A stretch of 64,000 nucleotides of DNA from Alphaproteobacteria bacterium. GTDB lineage: Bacteria; Pseudomonadota; Alphaproteobacteria; Reyranellales; Reyranellaceae. Shown in pieces: positions 33,363-41,787 of this stretch. The number at the start of each line of letters is the position of its first letter. Within the stretch, counting starts at the first letter, position 1. The DNA lies in assembly GCA_017308235.1 (NCBI GenBank), contig JAFKFL010000007.1:248001-312000 (forward strand), in the 5' to 3' direction. A program made the translations under genes and the position numbers. Below the pieces are notes generated by a model. The model had not been told where the DNA came from and ran no database searches. It saw only the letters and a program-made list of their open reading frames with translations.

Positions 33363-34586
33363 GTGAACTATGGTCGCAAGCTCGATACGCTGAACTTCGT
33401 GCTTGCCGACGTGCGCGACGGCCTCGGTCCTTATCTCGCGATCTATCTTCTAACTGTCCAGCACTGGGATCAGGCGTCCATAGGCTTGGTACTGTCCATC
33501 GGCGGTATTGCCGGGATCGTCGCGCAAACGCCAGCCGGTGCCCTGGTGGACTCGACCACGGCAAAACGGGCGATACTCATAGCGGCCGCCGCGGTGGTGA
33601 CGCTTGGATCGCTCGCCTTTTCCTGGACCTCCAACTTCACAGCCATAGCCGCGATGAACGCCGTCACAGGGGCAGCGGGGTCACTGTTTGCGCCATCTCT
33701 GGCGGCGATCACGCTCGGCATCGTCGGGCCGCGCGCGTTCGCTCGTCGCATCGGGCGCAATGAAGCTTTCAACCATGCCGGTAATGCGGCTGCAGCCGTG
33801 GTCGCGATGGCGACGGCGTATTGGTTCGGTCCTGTCGTCGTCTTCTGGATCATGTCCATCCTGGCGATCGCGAGCATTGCCGTGACGTTCACGATTCCCG
33901 CCAAAGCCATTGATCATGCCCAGGCACGTGGACTTGAAGCAGGCGTGGCGCATTCGCATGACCGGCCATCCGGTATCGCGGTGCTTCTTTCCTCACGGCC
34001 GCTCCTCGTCTTCGCCGTGAGTGCGACGATCTTTCATTTTGCCAATGCGGCCATGCTGCCGCTGGTCGGCCAGAAGCTCGCCCTGACAAACAAGGGGCTC
34101 GGCATAAGTCTGATGGCGGTTTGCATCGTCGCCGCCCAGGCCGTCATGATGCCGGTGGCGATGATTGTGGGAGCGAAGGCCGACGCCTGGGGGCGCAAAC
34201 CGATTTTCTTGGCGGCGTTCGCGATCCTTGCCGTGCGCGGCCTTCTGTACCCGCTGTCGGAAAACCCCTACTGGCTGGTCGGGGTACAGCTTCTCGACGG
34301 CTTTGGCGCAGGCATCTTCGGGGCGCTGTTCCCGGTCATCGTGCGCGACATCGTTGGCGGCAGCGGACGCTTCAACGTGAGCGCAGGCGCTATCGCGACC
34401 GCACAGGGTATCGGGGCCTCCCTATCGGCGGCCGTGGCCGGCTATATCGTTGTCGATCTCGGCTACGATTTCGCCTTCTGGGCGCTTGCAGTCATAGCCG
34501 CCATCGGGTTCGCCGTGTTCCTGTTGGCCATGCCCGAGACCTCGCCTGGCGGCGTTCAGACCGATGCTGTGCTGAACTCAAACTGA
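33363..34586 (+). CDS. MFS transporter
   Basis: The 407-residue protein is translated from a GTG at 33363 with AAAGGA 5 nt upstream. Twelve hydrophobic segments are visible, with ADVRDGLGPYLAIYLL at the N-terminus, TPAGALVDSTTAKRA between TM2 and TM3, and GAKADAWGRKPIFL between TM8 and TM9. The first segments resemble multidrug-type MFS proteins found in alphaproteobacteria. The upstream 219 bp carries no other gene. Confidence 0.88.
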   Translation: MNYGRKLDTLNFVLADVRDGLGPYLAIYLLTVQHWDQASIGLVLSIGGIAGIVAQTPAGALVDSTTAKRAILIAAAAVVTLGSLAFSWTSNFTAIAAMNAVTGAAGSLFAPSLAAITLGIVGPRAFARRIGRNEAFNHAGNAAAAVVAMATAYWFGPVVVFWIMSILAIASIAVTFTIPAKAIDHAQARGLEAGVAHSHDRPSGIAVLLSSRPLLVFAVSATIFHFANAAMLPLVGQKLALTNKGLGISLMAVCIVAAQAVMMPVAMIVGAKADAWGRKPIFLAAFAILAVRGLLYPLSENPYWLVGVQLLDGFGAGIFGALFPVIVRDIVGGSGRFNVSAGAIATAQGIGASLSAAVAGYIVVDLGYDFAFWALAVIAAIGFAVFLLAMPETSPGGVQTDAVLNSN

Positions 34587-34658
34587 CGTCTGGATTGTGA
34601 CTCACACGGACGATCCGCATACTGGGCCGGCGTCGGGGTCGTGGCGGAGGCGTAGCGG

Positions 34659-35927
34659 GTGCAGGCTCGGTGGCTCACGTGGCTTTCTGGTCAGGCGGAA
34701 GCGCTTGTCGTGCAGGCGGGCCGCGTCGGCGCTGATCCGGAGGATGGCAACGAAACGGCGCTGCAGAAGCGGCTCACCGTTGCGTTGTGTGTGGGCACGC
34801 TGCCGCTTACCGTGCTGTGGAGCGCGATCTATTTGTTCGCGGGTGTTCCGGTCGCCGCGGCGATCCCCGCCTTCTATTCGGTATTCACGCCTATCAATAC
34901 CGCTGTCTTCGCGTGGACTCGCAATCTCGAATTCTACCGCTTCACCCAGCTTCTCCTGATCCTGATCCTGCCGTGGCTGGTGACGATCGCGCTGGGCGGC
35001 TTCCGTGAGTCGAGCATCGTGATCATCTGGGCAGCCCTCTGCCCCCTGGGATCGCTCCTGCTCGAGGACATCAGGCGGACGCTGCTCTGGATCCTGGGCT
35101 TCGTCGCGCTGCTCGCCCTCACTGCCCTCTTGCAGCCGCATCTGACGCCGATCGGCTTGCCCGACGCCTTCGTCACCTGGTTCTTCGTGCTCAACGTCGG
35201 CTCGGTGATCGCGATCGTGTTCGGGCTGCTGCGTTACTTCGTGGGCCGCCGCAATTTCTTCCAGGAACGCTCCGAGATGCTGCTGCTCAATATCCTGCCG
35301 AAGGAGATCTCCGAGGCGCTGAAGGCCGAACAACGCACCATCGCCGCGCAGTACGACGCCGCCAGCATCCTGTTCGCCGATGTCGTCGCTTTCACGCCGA
35401 TGGCGGCCTCGATGACGCCGCTCAGCCTGGTCGATCTCCTGAACGAGGTGTTCCAGTGCTTCGATACGCTGGTGGAGAAGTACGGCGTGGAGAAGATCAA
35501 GACGATCGGCGATTGCTACATGGTCGCCGCGGGCGTGCCGCGCGAGCGCGACGACCACGCCCATGCCCTGGTCGACCTGGCGCTCGACATGCGGGCCGAG
35601 GTCGATCGGCGGGTATTCGGCGGCCGCAAGCTCGCCTTCCGCATCGGCATCAATTCGGGGCCGGTGGTCGCGGGCGTCATCGGCCGCAAGAAGTTCATCT
35701 ACGATCTCTGGGGCGAGACGGTGAACATGGCGAGCCGCATGGAGTCGCACGGACAAAGCGGCACCATCCAGATCACGCGCGGCACCTTCGACCTGGTGAA
35801 GGACGACTTCGATTGCGAGGCGCGAGGGCTGGTCGACGTCAAGGGCGCAGGTCGCGTCGAGACCTGGCACGTCATTGGCCGCAAGCGCTCCGAAGTCCTG
35901 GAACCTTCTCGGCTCGCCTCAGCGTGA
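34659..35927 (+). CDS. Membrane-bound class III adenylate cyclase
   Basis: The 422-residue protein starts at a GTG (GGAGG 8 nt upstream). Six hydrophobic segments occupy roughly residues 40-195, a short linker follows, and the cyclase catalytic domain lies at about residues 235-400. The metal Asp residues are in ILFADVVAFT and IKTIGDCYMV. The substrate Lys and Asp lie in KKFIYDLWGETVNMASRME, which favours ATP over GTP. The product cAMP would be made at the inner face of the membrane. It overlaps the convergent GST gene's end by 9 bp. Confidence 0.93.
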   Translation: MQARWLTWLSGQAEALVVQAGRVGADPEDGNETALQKRLTVALCVGTLPLTVLWSAIYLFAGVPVAAAIPAFYSVFTPINTAVFAWTRNLEFYRFTQLLLILILPWLVTIALGGFRESSIVIIWAALCPLGSLLLEDIRRTLLWILGFVALLALTALLQPHLTPIGLPDAFVTWFFVLNVGSVIAIVFGLLRYFVGRRNFFQERSEMLLLNILPKEISEALKAEQRTIAAQYDAASILFADVVAFTPMAASMTPLSLVDLLNEVFQCFDTLVEKYGVEKIKTIGDCYMVAAGVPRERDDHAHALVDLALDMRAEVDRRVFGGRKLAFRIGINSGPVVAGVIGRKKFIYDLWGETVNMASRMESHGQSGTIQITRGTFDLVKDDFDCEARGLVDVKGAGRVETWHVIGRKRSEVLEPSRLASA

Positions 35928-36563
35928 ACGACCAGGCGGGCCGACGGGCAGGTCGGTCTTGGTGAAGCTCGGCCGCGCGGCGTGGCGTTCGTAGTAGCGC
36001 GAGAGATGAGGCGCGGCGGCGAGCGTCGCGGCGCCTTCGGGCGCTTGGCCCAGCCGGTGCAGGATCGGCATCAGGTTGATGTCGGCGAAGGTGAATTGCT
36101 CGCCCGCGAGATGGCCGGTCCTGGCGACGGCCTTGTCGAGAATTTCGACCTGCTTCTTCACATCGGGCATCACGGCCTCGATCGCGGCGCGGTTGGGCGA
36201 GCCGTCGGGAGTACCGGGCGCGATATAGGCGAAGAGATAGGTGCGGATCAGCGTGCGGTCGATCGTCGTGTTGACGAGCGACACCCATTGCTCGACCAGC
36301 GCGGCGAGATGCGGATCGGACGGGAAGATCTGCGGCCCGGGGAAGCTGCGGTCGAGCCAAGTGGCGATCGCCTTCGATTCGCAGAGCTCGACCTCGCCAT
36401 GCCGCAGCACCGGCATCCTGCCGAAGGGATGGATGGCAAAGAGCTCGGCCGCGCGCAGCGGTCGCTCGGTCAGCACATACTCGATGCCCTTTTCCTCGCA
36501 CACCATGCAGACGACGCGCGTATAGGTCGACCGCAGGGAGCCGATGATCTCAGGTGTCGCCAC
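35919..36563 (-). CDS. Glutathione S-transferase family protein
   Basis: The 214-residue protein starts at a GTG with GGAGGAAATACC upstream. The thioredoxin-like N-terminus has STYTRVVCMVCEEKGIEY, HPFGRMPVLRHGE and LCESKAIATWLD (Glu-Ser glutathione contact). A helical C-terminal domain follows with FTFADINLMPIL. It resembles GstA/phi-like bacterial GSTs. It overlaps the adenylate-cyclase gene end. Confidence 0.9.
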   Translation of the reverse strand: MATPEIIGSLRSTYTRVVCMVCEEKGIEYVLTERPLRAAELFAIHPFGRMPVLRHGEVELCESKAIATWLDRSFPGPQIFPSDPHLAALVEQWVSLVNTTIDRTLIRTYLFAYIAPGTPDGSPNRAAIEAVMPDVKKQVEILDKAVARTGHLAGEQFTFADINLMPILHRLGQAPEGAATLAAAPHLSRYYERHAARPSFTKTDLPVGPPGRSR

Positions 36564-36627
36564 GGTATTTCCTCCGCGCCGTTAATCCATATCGCCACGA
36601 TAAACAGGATTTACCGGTGCGGCGACC

Positions 36628-36864
36628 TCAGGCGAGCTGCAGTTCGCCCGACTCGAGGCGCTGGCGGATCGCCCCGACGACTTCGACAACCGGATCCGGC
36701 TCGCCGTGGCGCCGCGCCAGTGTTGCGTCATCGATGGAGATCACGGCCGCCATCATCAGCGGGCGCCCGAATTCACACAGCCACAGTTCCCATGCATCGT
36801 CGATAGGGCGGACCTGAACAACAAAATGCCGCCCGCAATGAGTCAACTCGAACTGGCGAGCCAT
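36628..36864 (-). CDS. Small protein of unknown function
   Basis: This 78-residue protein has GGAG 7 nt before the ATG. Its sequence has an N-terminal beta-rich half (FELTHCGRHFVVQVRPIDDAWELWLCEFG) and a C-terminal helix. Two Cys residues occur. No family is recognised. The strong RBS and high third-position GC support it as a real gene. Confidence 0.55.
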   Translation of the reverse strand: MARQFELTHCGRHFVVQVRPIDDAWELWLCEFGRPLMMAAVISIDDATLARRHGEPDPVVEVVGAIRQRLESGELQLA

Positions 36865-37048
36865 GAAATATCTCCGACAAGAATTTCACATTTCTCGCAA
36901 ACAGAAATGTCACGGATTTTGACGCCCACACTTTCGATAAGAGTCAGTGCAAGCTTCGCGCCAGAACGCTTCTAGCGGTTTTTCTTGTCGGTTATCTTAC
37001 GAACAATCGGCGTTATTCACCGGTCTGCTGGGAGTGTTCCCAGCAGCA

Positions 37049-40000
37049 TCACGATGCCGCCGGCGCGTAGGCGACGGCGAGCTGGCGGGAGACGAGGCGG
37101 GCATAGAGGCCGCCCTTCGCCAGCAGCGAGCTGTGCGTGCCTGTTTCGGCGACGCGGCCCTCGTCCAGCACCACGATCAGGTCGGCGTCGCGCACCGTGG
37201 AGAGGCGATGGGCGATGACGATCGTCGTACGGTCGGCCTGCAAGAGATCGAGCGCGCGGCGCACCGCCTGCTCGTTCACTGCGTCGAGATGCGAGGTCGC
37301 CTCGTCGAGGATCAGGATCGGCGCGTCCTTCAGGAAGGCGCGTGCGATTGCGACGCGCTGGCGTTGGCCGCCGCTGAGGCTCGTGCCGCGCTCGCCGACC
37401 GCCGAATCGAGGCCGTCGGGCAGGGTGGCCACGAGCTCAGACAGCGAGGCGTGCTCGATCGCGGCCTGCAGCTCGGCTTCCGAGGCGTCGGGCCGGGCGA
37501 TCAGGATGTTGGCGCGCAGCGTGTCGTTGAAGAGATAGGTGTCCTGCGCCACGAGCGCGATCAGCCGGCGCAGCTCGTCGAGCTTGTAGTCCTTGAGATC
37601 GGCGCCGTTCAGGGTGATGCGGCCGGAATCAGGATCCCAGAAGCGCATCAGGAGCTGCGCGGTCGTGGTCTTGCCCGCCCCCGAGGTGCCGACCAGCGCC
37701 ACCGTCTTGCCGGCCGGGATGGCGACGCTCACGTCGGCAAGCGCGCGGCGGTTCTGGCCAGGATAAGTGAAGCTCACGCGTTCGAGTGCCAACGCCGCGG
37801 GGCCTTTCTTCGGTGGCACGCCCCGGCCGTCGCGCACGGGAATCGGCTCGTTGGCGAGCGCGTAGACGCGGCGCGTGGCCCCGAGCGTATCGGCCAGCTG
37901 CCGGCCGATCTGCGCGATCTCCGACACCGGCAGGAACGCCGCCATGGCGAGGATCGTGAGGAGCGGTAGCAGGCCCGAGTCGATCACGCCCTGCGTCGAG
38001 AGGATCGCGCCGGTCACCACGACCGCGAGGCCGCCCAGGCCCGTCATCACCTCGAGGATGCTCTGCTGCAGCGTGAGTTCGCGGAAGAAGGGCAGGCGAA
38101 GGTCGATATGCCGCTGTGAGAGCTCGTTGAGCCGATCGCCGCGCCGGCTTTCCTGCTGGAAGGCCACGATCTCGCCCAGCCCCTGCACCGAGTCGACGGC
38201 GAAGGCACCGAGTTCGCCCGCTGCCTCGCGCGCCTGCGAGCCCAGCCGATCGACGCGCTTGCGCATCAGGAAGGGGCTGAGCCCCACGGCCAGCAGGAAC
38301 GGCAGCAGCGCGAGTGCCAGCCAGGCATTCGTCGAGCCGAGTACGATGATCACGACTGCCGGCACCAGGATCGCCACGAACGCCGGCGCCACGGTATGGG
38401 CGAAGAAGTACTCGACCAGCTCGATGTCATGCGTGGCGAGCGCCATCAGGTCGCCGGTGCGGCGGCGCACCAGGTAGGCCGGCGCCAGCGCCTCGAGCTT
38501 GCGGAAGGCGTCGATGCGCATCTCGGCCAGCAGGCGGAAGGCCATGTCGTGCGCCAGCCACGATTCGAGCCAGTGCAGCACACCCGAGAGCGGCGCCACG
38601 ATCGCCAGCGCAATGGCGAGGTTGGTGAAGGGCTCGTGGTGTTTCAGCGTCAGCACGATCAGCGCCGACAGGACGCCGACACCGATGAAGGTCAGCACGC
38701 GCAGCACGCCGAAAGTGAAGGTGAGCGTGAGCTTGCCCTTCCACGGCAGGATGACCTTCATCAGGTTTGCCACCACCTGATACCAGGTGAGCCCCTCGGC
38801 CTTGATGATGCCTTCGGTGAGCGTGGGCGCGATGACGCGCGTCTCGGAGGAGCGCGCCACTCCAGTGGCGCTCATTTCATGATGCGCAACTGGAGTTGCG
38901 CGCTCCGATGAGGCCTGCTCCGCCATCAGCGTCGCGTAGACGCCGCCGCGCGCCATCAGGTAGTCGTGCCGGCCTTCCTCGGCGACATGGCCACCGTCCA
39001 GCACCAGGATGCGGTCGCAGTCGATCACGCTCGAGAGCCGGTGGGCCAGGATCAAGGTCGTGCGACCCCGCATCAGCCGGTCGAGCGCTTCCTGGATCAC
39101 CGCTTCGTTCTCGGCATCGACGGCGGAGAGCGCCTCGTCGAGCACCAGGATCGGCGTGTCGCGCAGCAACGCGCGGGCGATGGCAAGCCGCTGGCGCTGG
39201 CCGCCCGAGAGCTTGATGCCTTTCTCGCCGATCACCGTCGCATAGCCTTGCGGCAGGCTTTCGATGAAGTCGTGGATGTTGGCGGCGCGCGCCGCCTCCA
39301 CGAGATCGGCCTCGCTCGCCTCGGGCCGGCCGAGGCGAATGTTCTCCTCCACCGTGCCGTGGAACAGGAAGGTGTCCTGGTTCACGACGGAGATCAGCGA
39401 GCGGATCTGTGCGAAGGAGAGGGTGCGCAGATCGTGGCCGCCCAGCGTAATACGGCCCTGGTCGGGATCGTAGAAGCGCAACAGCAGCCGCACGATCGAC
39501 GACTTGCCGCCGCCCGACGGTCCCACGATGCCCAGCCGCTCGCCCGCCGCGGCGCGGAAGGTGAGGCTGTTGTGGATCGTGCGCCGCGTGCCGGGATAGG
39601 CGAAGCGTACATCCTCGAACGCGATGACGGGCGCCAGCGCCTTGTCGAGCGGGCGCGGCAATGAATCGGCCACCGACGGATGGTCGTCGAGGATCTTGTA
39701 GATGCCCTGCGCCGCCGAGAGGCCCACCATGCCCTGGTGCAACACCGTGCGCAGCTCACGCATCGGCCGGAAGATTTCCACGCCCAGCATCAGGATCACC
39801 AGCAGTGAGGCGAGCGTCATCGCGCCCGCTTCGACGCGCACTGCGCCAAAGATGAGCGCGGCCGCCGCGCCGCAGGCGATCGAGGTGTCGGTGATGCCAC
39901 GCGCCAGCGTGTTGGTGGCCAGCACCCACATGGTGCTGCGGAAAAGCTCGCGCGCCTCGACCTCGAGCTTGTCTGCGCGCGCCTTGCCCTGTCCGAACGC

Positions 40001-40627
40001 TTTCAGCGTGGCCAACCCTTGGATCGAATCGAGGAACTCGGCAGCGAAGCTTGCATAGCTCTTCTGCCGGCGTCTTGAATGGCCGATGTCCCATTTGTGC
40101 CAGAGCGCCGGCGCGAACAGTGCGACCAATGCCGCTGTCAGCATGACCAGCGCCACCGGCAGGTCGATGAAGGCCACCACCGCGAAGATTAGCAATGGCG
40201 AGAGCAGCGCGATCAGGAACTGCGGCAGGAACTGTCCGAAGTAGGTCTCGAGCTGCTCGACGCCGTCGATCAGCGACAGGGTGAGCCCGCCCGAGCGCTG
40301 GCGGCCGACCGTGCCGGGGCCGAGGCTGGCGATCTTGTCGTAGATCACGCGGCGCAGGCGCTTCTGCACGCGCGCCGCTGTCTCGTGCGCGACCACCGCG
40401 CGCAGGTGTTCCGCCAGGCCGCGCAGCACCATCACCAGCGCGATCAGCGCGACAGGCAGCATCAGCGACGAAGCCGGAACGCCCGCGAAAACCTGGGCGA
40501 TCAGCCAGCCCAGCAGGCCGAGGCGCGCGACGCCCAGGCCGATCGACAGAAGCCCGATCGCGACGGCCGCAGCGATGCGCCCGCGGACGCCCTTGGTAAA
40601 GACAAGAAGCCGAGGTTCGATGTGCAT
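37049..40627 (-). CDS. Fused CydDC-type ABC exporter (two TMD-NBD halves in one chain)
   Basis: The 1192-residue protein has two complete exporter halves. The first NBD (about residues 345-565) has Walker A GPSGGGKSS, signature LSGGQRQRLAIARALL and Walker B ILVLDEALSA. The second (about 955-1185) has GTSGAGKTT, LSGGQRQRVAIARAFL and ILILDEATSH. TMD sequences resemble CydD then CydC, normally two proteins that export glutathione/cysteine for cytochrome bd assembly. Here they are joined by a linker around residues 570-595. The linker is encoded by a palindromic repeat (38849-38906). No cydAB genes are in the window. Confidence 0.9.
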   Translation of the reverse strand: MHIEPRLLVFTKGVRGRIAAAVAIGLLSIGLGVARLGLLGWLIAQVFAGVPASSLMLPVALIALVMVLRGLAEHLRAVVAHETAARVQKRLRRVIYDKIASLGPGTVGRQRSGGLTLSLIDGVEQLETYFGQFLPQFLIALLSPLLIFAVVAFIDLPVALVMLTAALVALFAPALWHKWDIGHSRRRQKSYASFAAEFLDSIQGLATLKAFGQGKARADKLEVEARELFRSTMWVLATNTLARGITDTSIACGAAAALIFGAVRVEAGAMTLASLLVILMLGVEIFRPMRELRTVLHQGMVGLSAAQGIYKILDDHPSVADSLPRPLDKALAPVIAFEDVRFAYPGTRRTIHNSLTFRAAAGERLGIVGPSGGGKSSIVRLLLRFYDPDQGRITLGGHDLRTLSFAQIRSLISVVNQDTFLFHGTVEENIRLGRPEASEADLVEAARAANIHDFIESLPQGYATVIGEKGIKLSGGQRQRLAIARALLRDTPILVLDEALSAVDAENEAVIQEALDRLMRGRTTLILAHRLSSVIDCDRILVLDGGHVAEEGRHDYLMARGGVYATLMAEQASSERATPVAHHEMSATGVARSSETRVIAPTLTEGIIKAEGLTWYQVVANLMKVILPWKGKLTLTFTFGVLRVLTFIGVGVLSALIVLTLKHHEPFTNLAIALAIVAPLSGVLHWLESWLAHDMAFRLLAEMRIDAFRKLEALAPAYLVRRRTGDLMALATHDIELVEYFFAHTVAPAFVAILVPAVVIIVLGSTNAWLALALLPFLLAVGLSPFLMRKRVDRLGSQAREAAGELGAFAVDSVQGLGEIVAFQQESRRGDRLNELSQRHIDLRLPFFRELTLQQSILEVMTGLGGLAVVVTGAILSTQGVIDSGLLPLLTILAMAAFLPVSEIAQIGRQLADTLGATRRVYALANEPIPVRDGRGVPPKKGPAALALERVSFTYPGQNRRALADVSVAIPAGKTVALVGTSGAGKTTTAQLLMRFWDPDSGRITLNGADLKDYKLDELRRLIALVAQDTYLFNDTLRANILIARPDASEAELQAAIEHASLSELVATLPDGLDSAVGERGTSLSGGQRQRVAIARAFLKDAPILILDEATSHLDAVNEQAVRRALDLLQADRTTIVIAHRLSTVRDADLIVVLDEGRVAETGTHSSLLAKGGLYARLVSRQLAVAYAPAAS
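38849..38906. repeat. Palindromic (REPIN-like) element within the coding linker of the ABC exporter
   Basis: The two arms GAGCGCGCCACTCCAGTGGC and (reverse complement of the other arm) GAGCGCGCAACTCCAGTTGC are inverted relative to each other. Each contains its own perfect inner hairpin (GCGCCACTCCAGTGGCGC and GCGCAACTCCAGTTGCGC). The reading frame stays open across it, adding SSERATPVAHHEMSATGVAR to the protein. Confidence 0.75.
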
Positions 40628-40698
40628 GGAGGGATGCTAGGTCGAACATCCACATTCGTCAGTCCACAAAAGGGAAAAACGGCTGTACAATTCTGAAC

Positions 40699-41586
40699 AT
40701 GACCCCCAGTTGGGACGACCTCCGGATTTTCCTCACCCTGGCGCGCGAGGGCACGCTCACGACCGCCGCCAAGGCGCTCGGCGTCAGCCATCCCACGGTG
40801 GCGCGGCGCGTGGCCGTGCTGGAGCAGCAGATCGGGGCGCGCCTGTTCGAGCGCCTGCCCGACCGCTTTGTGCCGACCTCGGCCGGCGAGGAGCTTTTGG
40901 GCGACACCGAATCCATGGAGCGGGCCGCCCTCTCGATCGACCGGCGGAGCGTCGGGCTTACCGACACCGTGCGCGGCGTGGTCCGGCTCTCGGCCGGGGA
41001 GGCGATGTCGGCCCTGGTGGCGCGTCATCTGCCGGCGCTGCAGAAACAGCTGGCCGAGATCGAGTTCGAGCTGGTGGCGAGCCACACGCTTGCCAACCTG
41101 TCGCGGCGCGAGGCCGATCTCCTGATCCGCGAGCAGGTGCCTGATCTCGCCGATATCATCGCCCGCAAGCTTGGCCGCGTCGCCTACGCGGTCTACGCGG
41201 CTCCGGCGCTCGCCGTGCCGCGGCTTTCACCGGCGGCGATGAAGCAGGTGCCATGGGTCACGTTCGACGACGACCATGCCTACATGCCCGGCCGCCGCTG
41301 GCTTCTCGAACGACTCGAAGGCGTGCGCCCCGCTGTGCGCGGCAACAACTGGCTGGTGCTGCATGAGGCGGCGCGCGCGGGTGCGGGCTTCGCGGTCCTG
41401 CCCTGCTATCTCGGCGATCCCGATGCCGGGCTGCGGCGCGTGGGCGGCGTGATCGCCGAGGTCTTCGCCGACCAGTGGCTGCTGGTCCATCGCGACCTGC
41501 GGGCGCTGCCGCGCGTGCGCGCCGTCATGGATGCGGTCATCGACCTCTTCCACCGCGAACGCCCGGTGCTGGAGGGGCGGGGATAG
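40699..41586 (+). CDS. LysR family transcriptional regulator
   Basis: The 295-residue protein has the helix-turn-helix [34 protein letters not shown] and a substrate-binding domain with VRLSAGEAMSALVARHLPAL. The order and the phrase TPSWDDLRIFLTLAREG are typical of the GcvA/DsdC-like single-gene LysR group. It is divergent from the ABC exporter gene, with 71 bp between starts, so it probably controls that exporter. No clear T-N11-A motif stands out. Confidence 0.9.
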   Translation: MTPSWDDLRIFLTLAREGTLTTAAKALGVSHPTVARRVAVLEQQIGARLFERLPDRFVPTSAGEELLGDTESMERAALSIDRRSVGLTDTVRGVVRLSAGEAMSALVARHLPALQKQLAEIEFELVASHTLANLSRREADLLIREQVPDLADIIARKLGRVAYAVYAAPALAVPRLSPAAMKQVPWVTFDDDHAYMPGRRWLLERLEGVRPAVRGNNWLVLHEAARAGAGFAVLPCYLGDPDAGLRRVGGVIAEVFADQWLLVHRDLRALPRVRAVMDAVIDLFHRERPVLEGRG

Positions 41587-41617
41587 CGCCGGGCGCGCTC
41601 AACTTCAGTTGCGTCGT

Positions 41618-41661
41618 CTTCCGGACCGCGAGCTTTCCAGCGCGGCGGTTACGCCGCGCGA
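41618..41661. repeat. REPIN-like repeat, single arm
   Basis: CTTCCGGACCGCGAGC (41618-41633) is the same 16-mer found in the palindromes at 49586 and 50473. A perfect hairpin GCGCGGCG-GTTA-CGCCGCGC (41642-41661) follows. The facing arm is not present in full. Confidence 0.6.
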
Positions 41662-41787
41662 CTCGCTCGTGATCGTGAGCACGAGATGCGAGCGGCCCCG
41701 GGCTCAACGAGGTGGAGCCATAGGCATACCTGCTTCTGGCTGCGATACTGAGTCCGTGACCTAACCCCCGAAATCAGGAGGAAGCAG

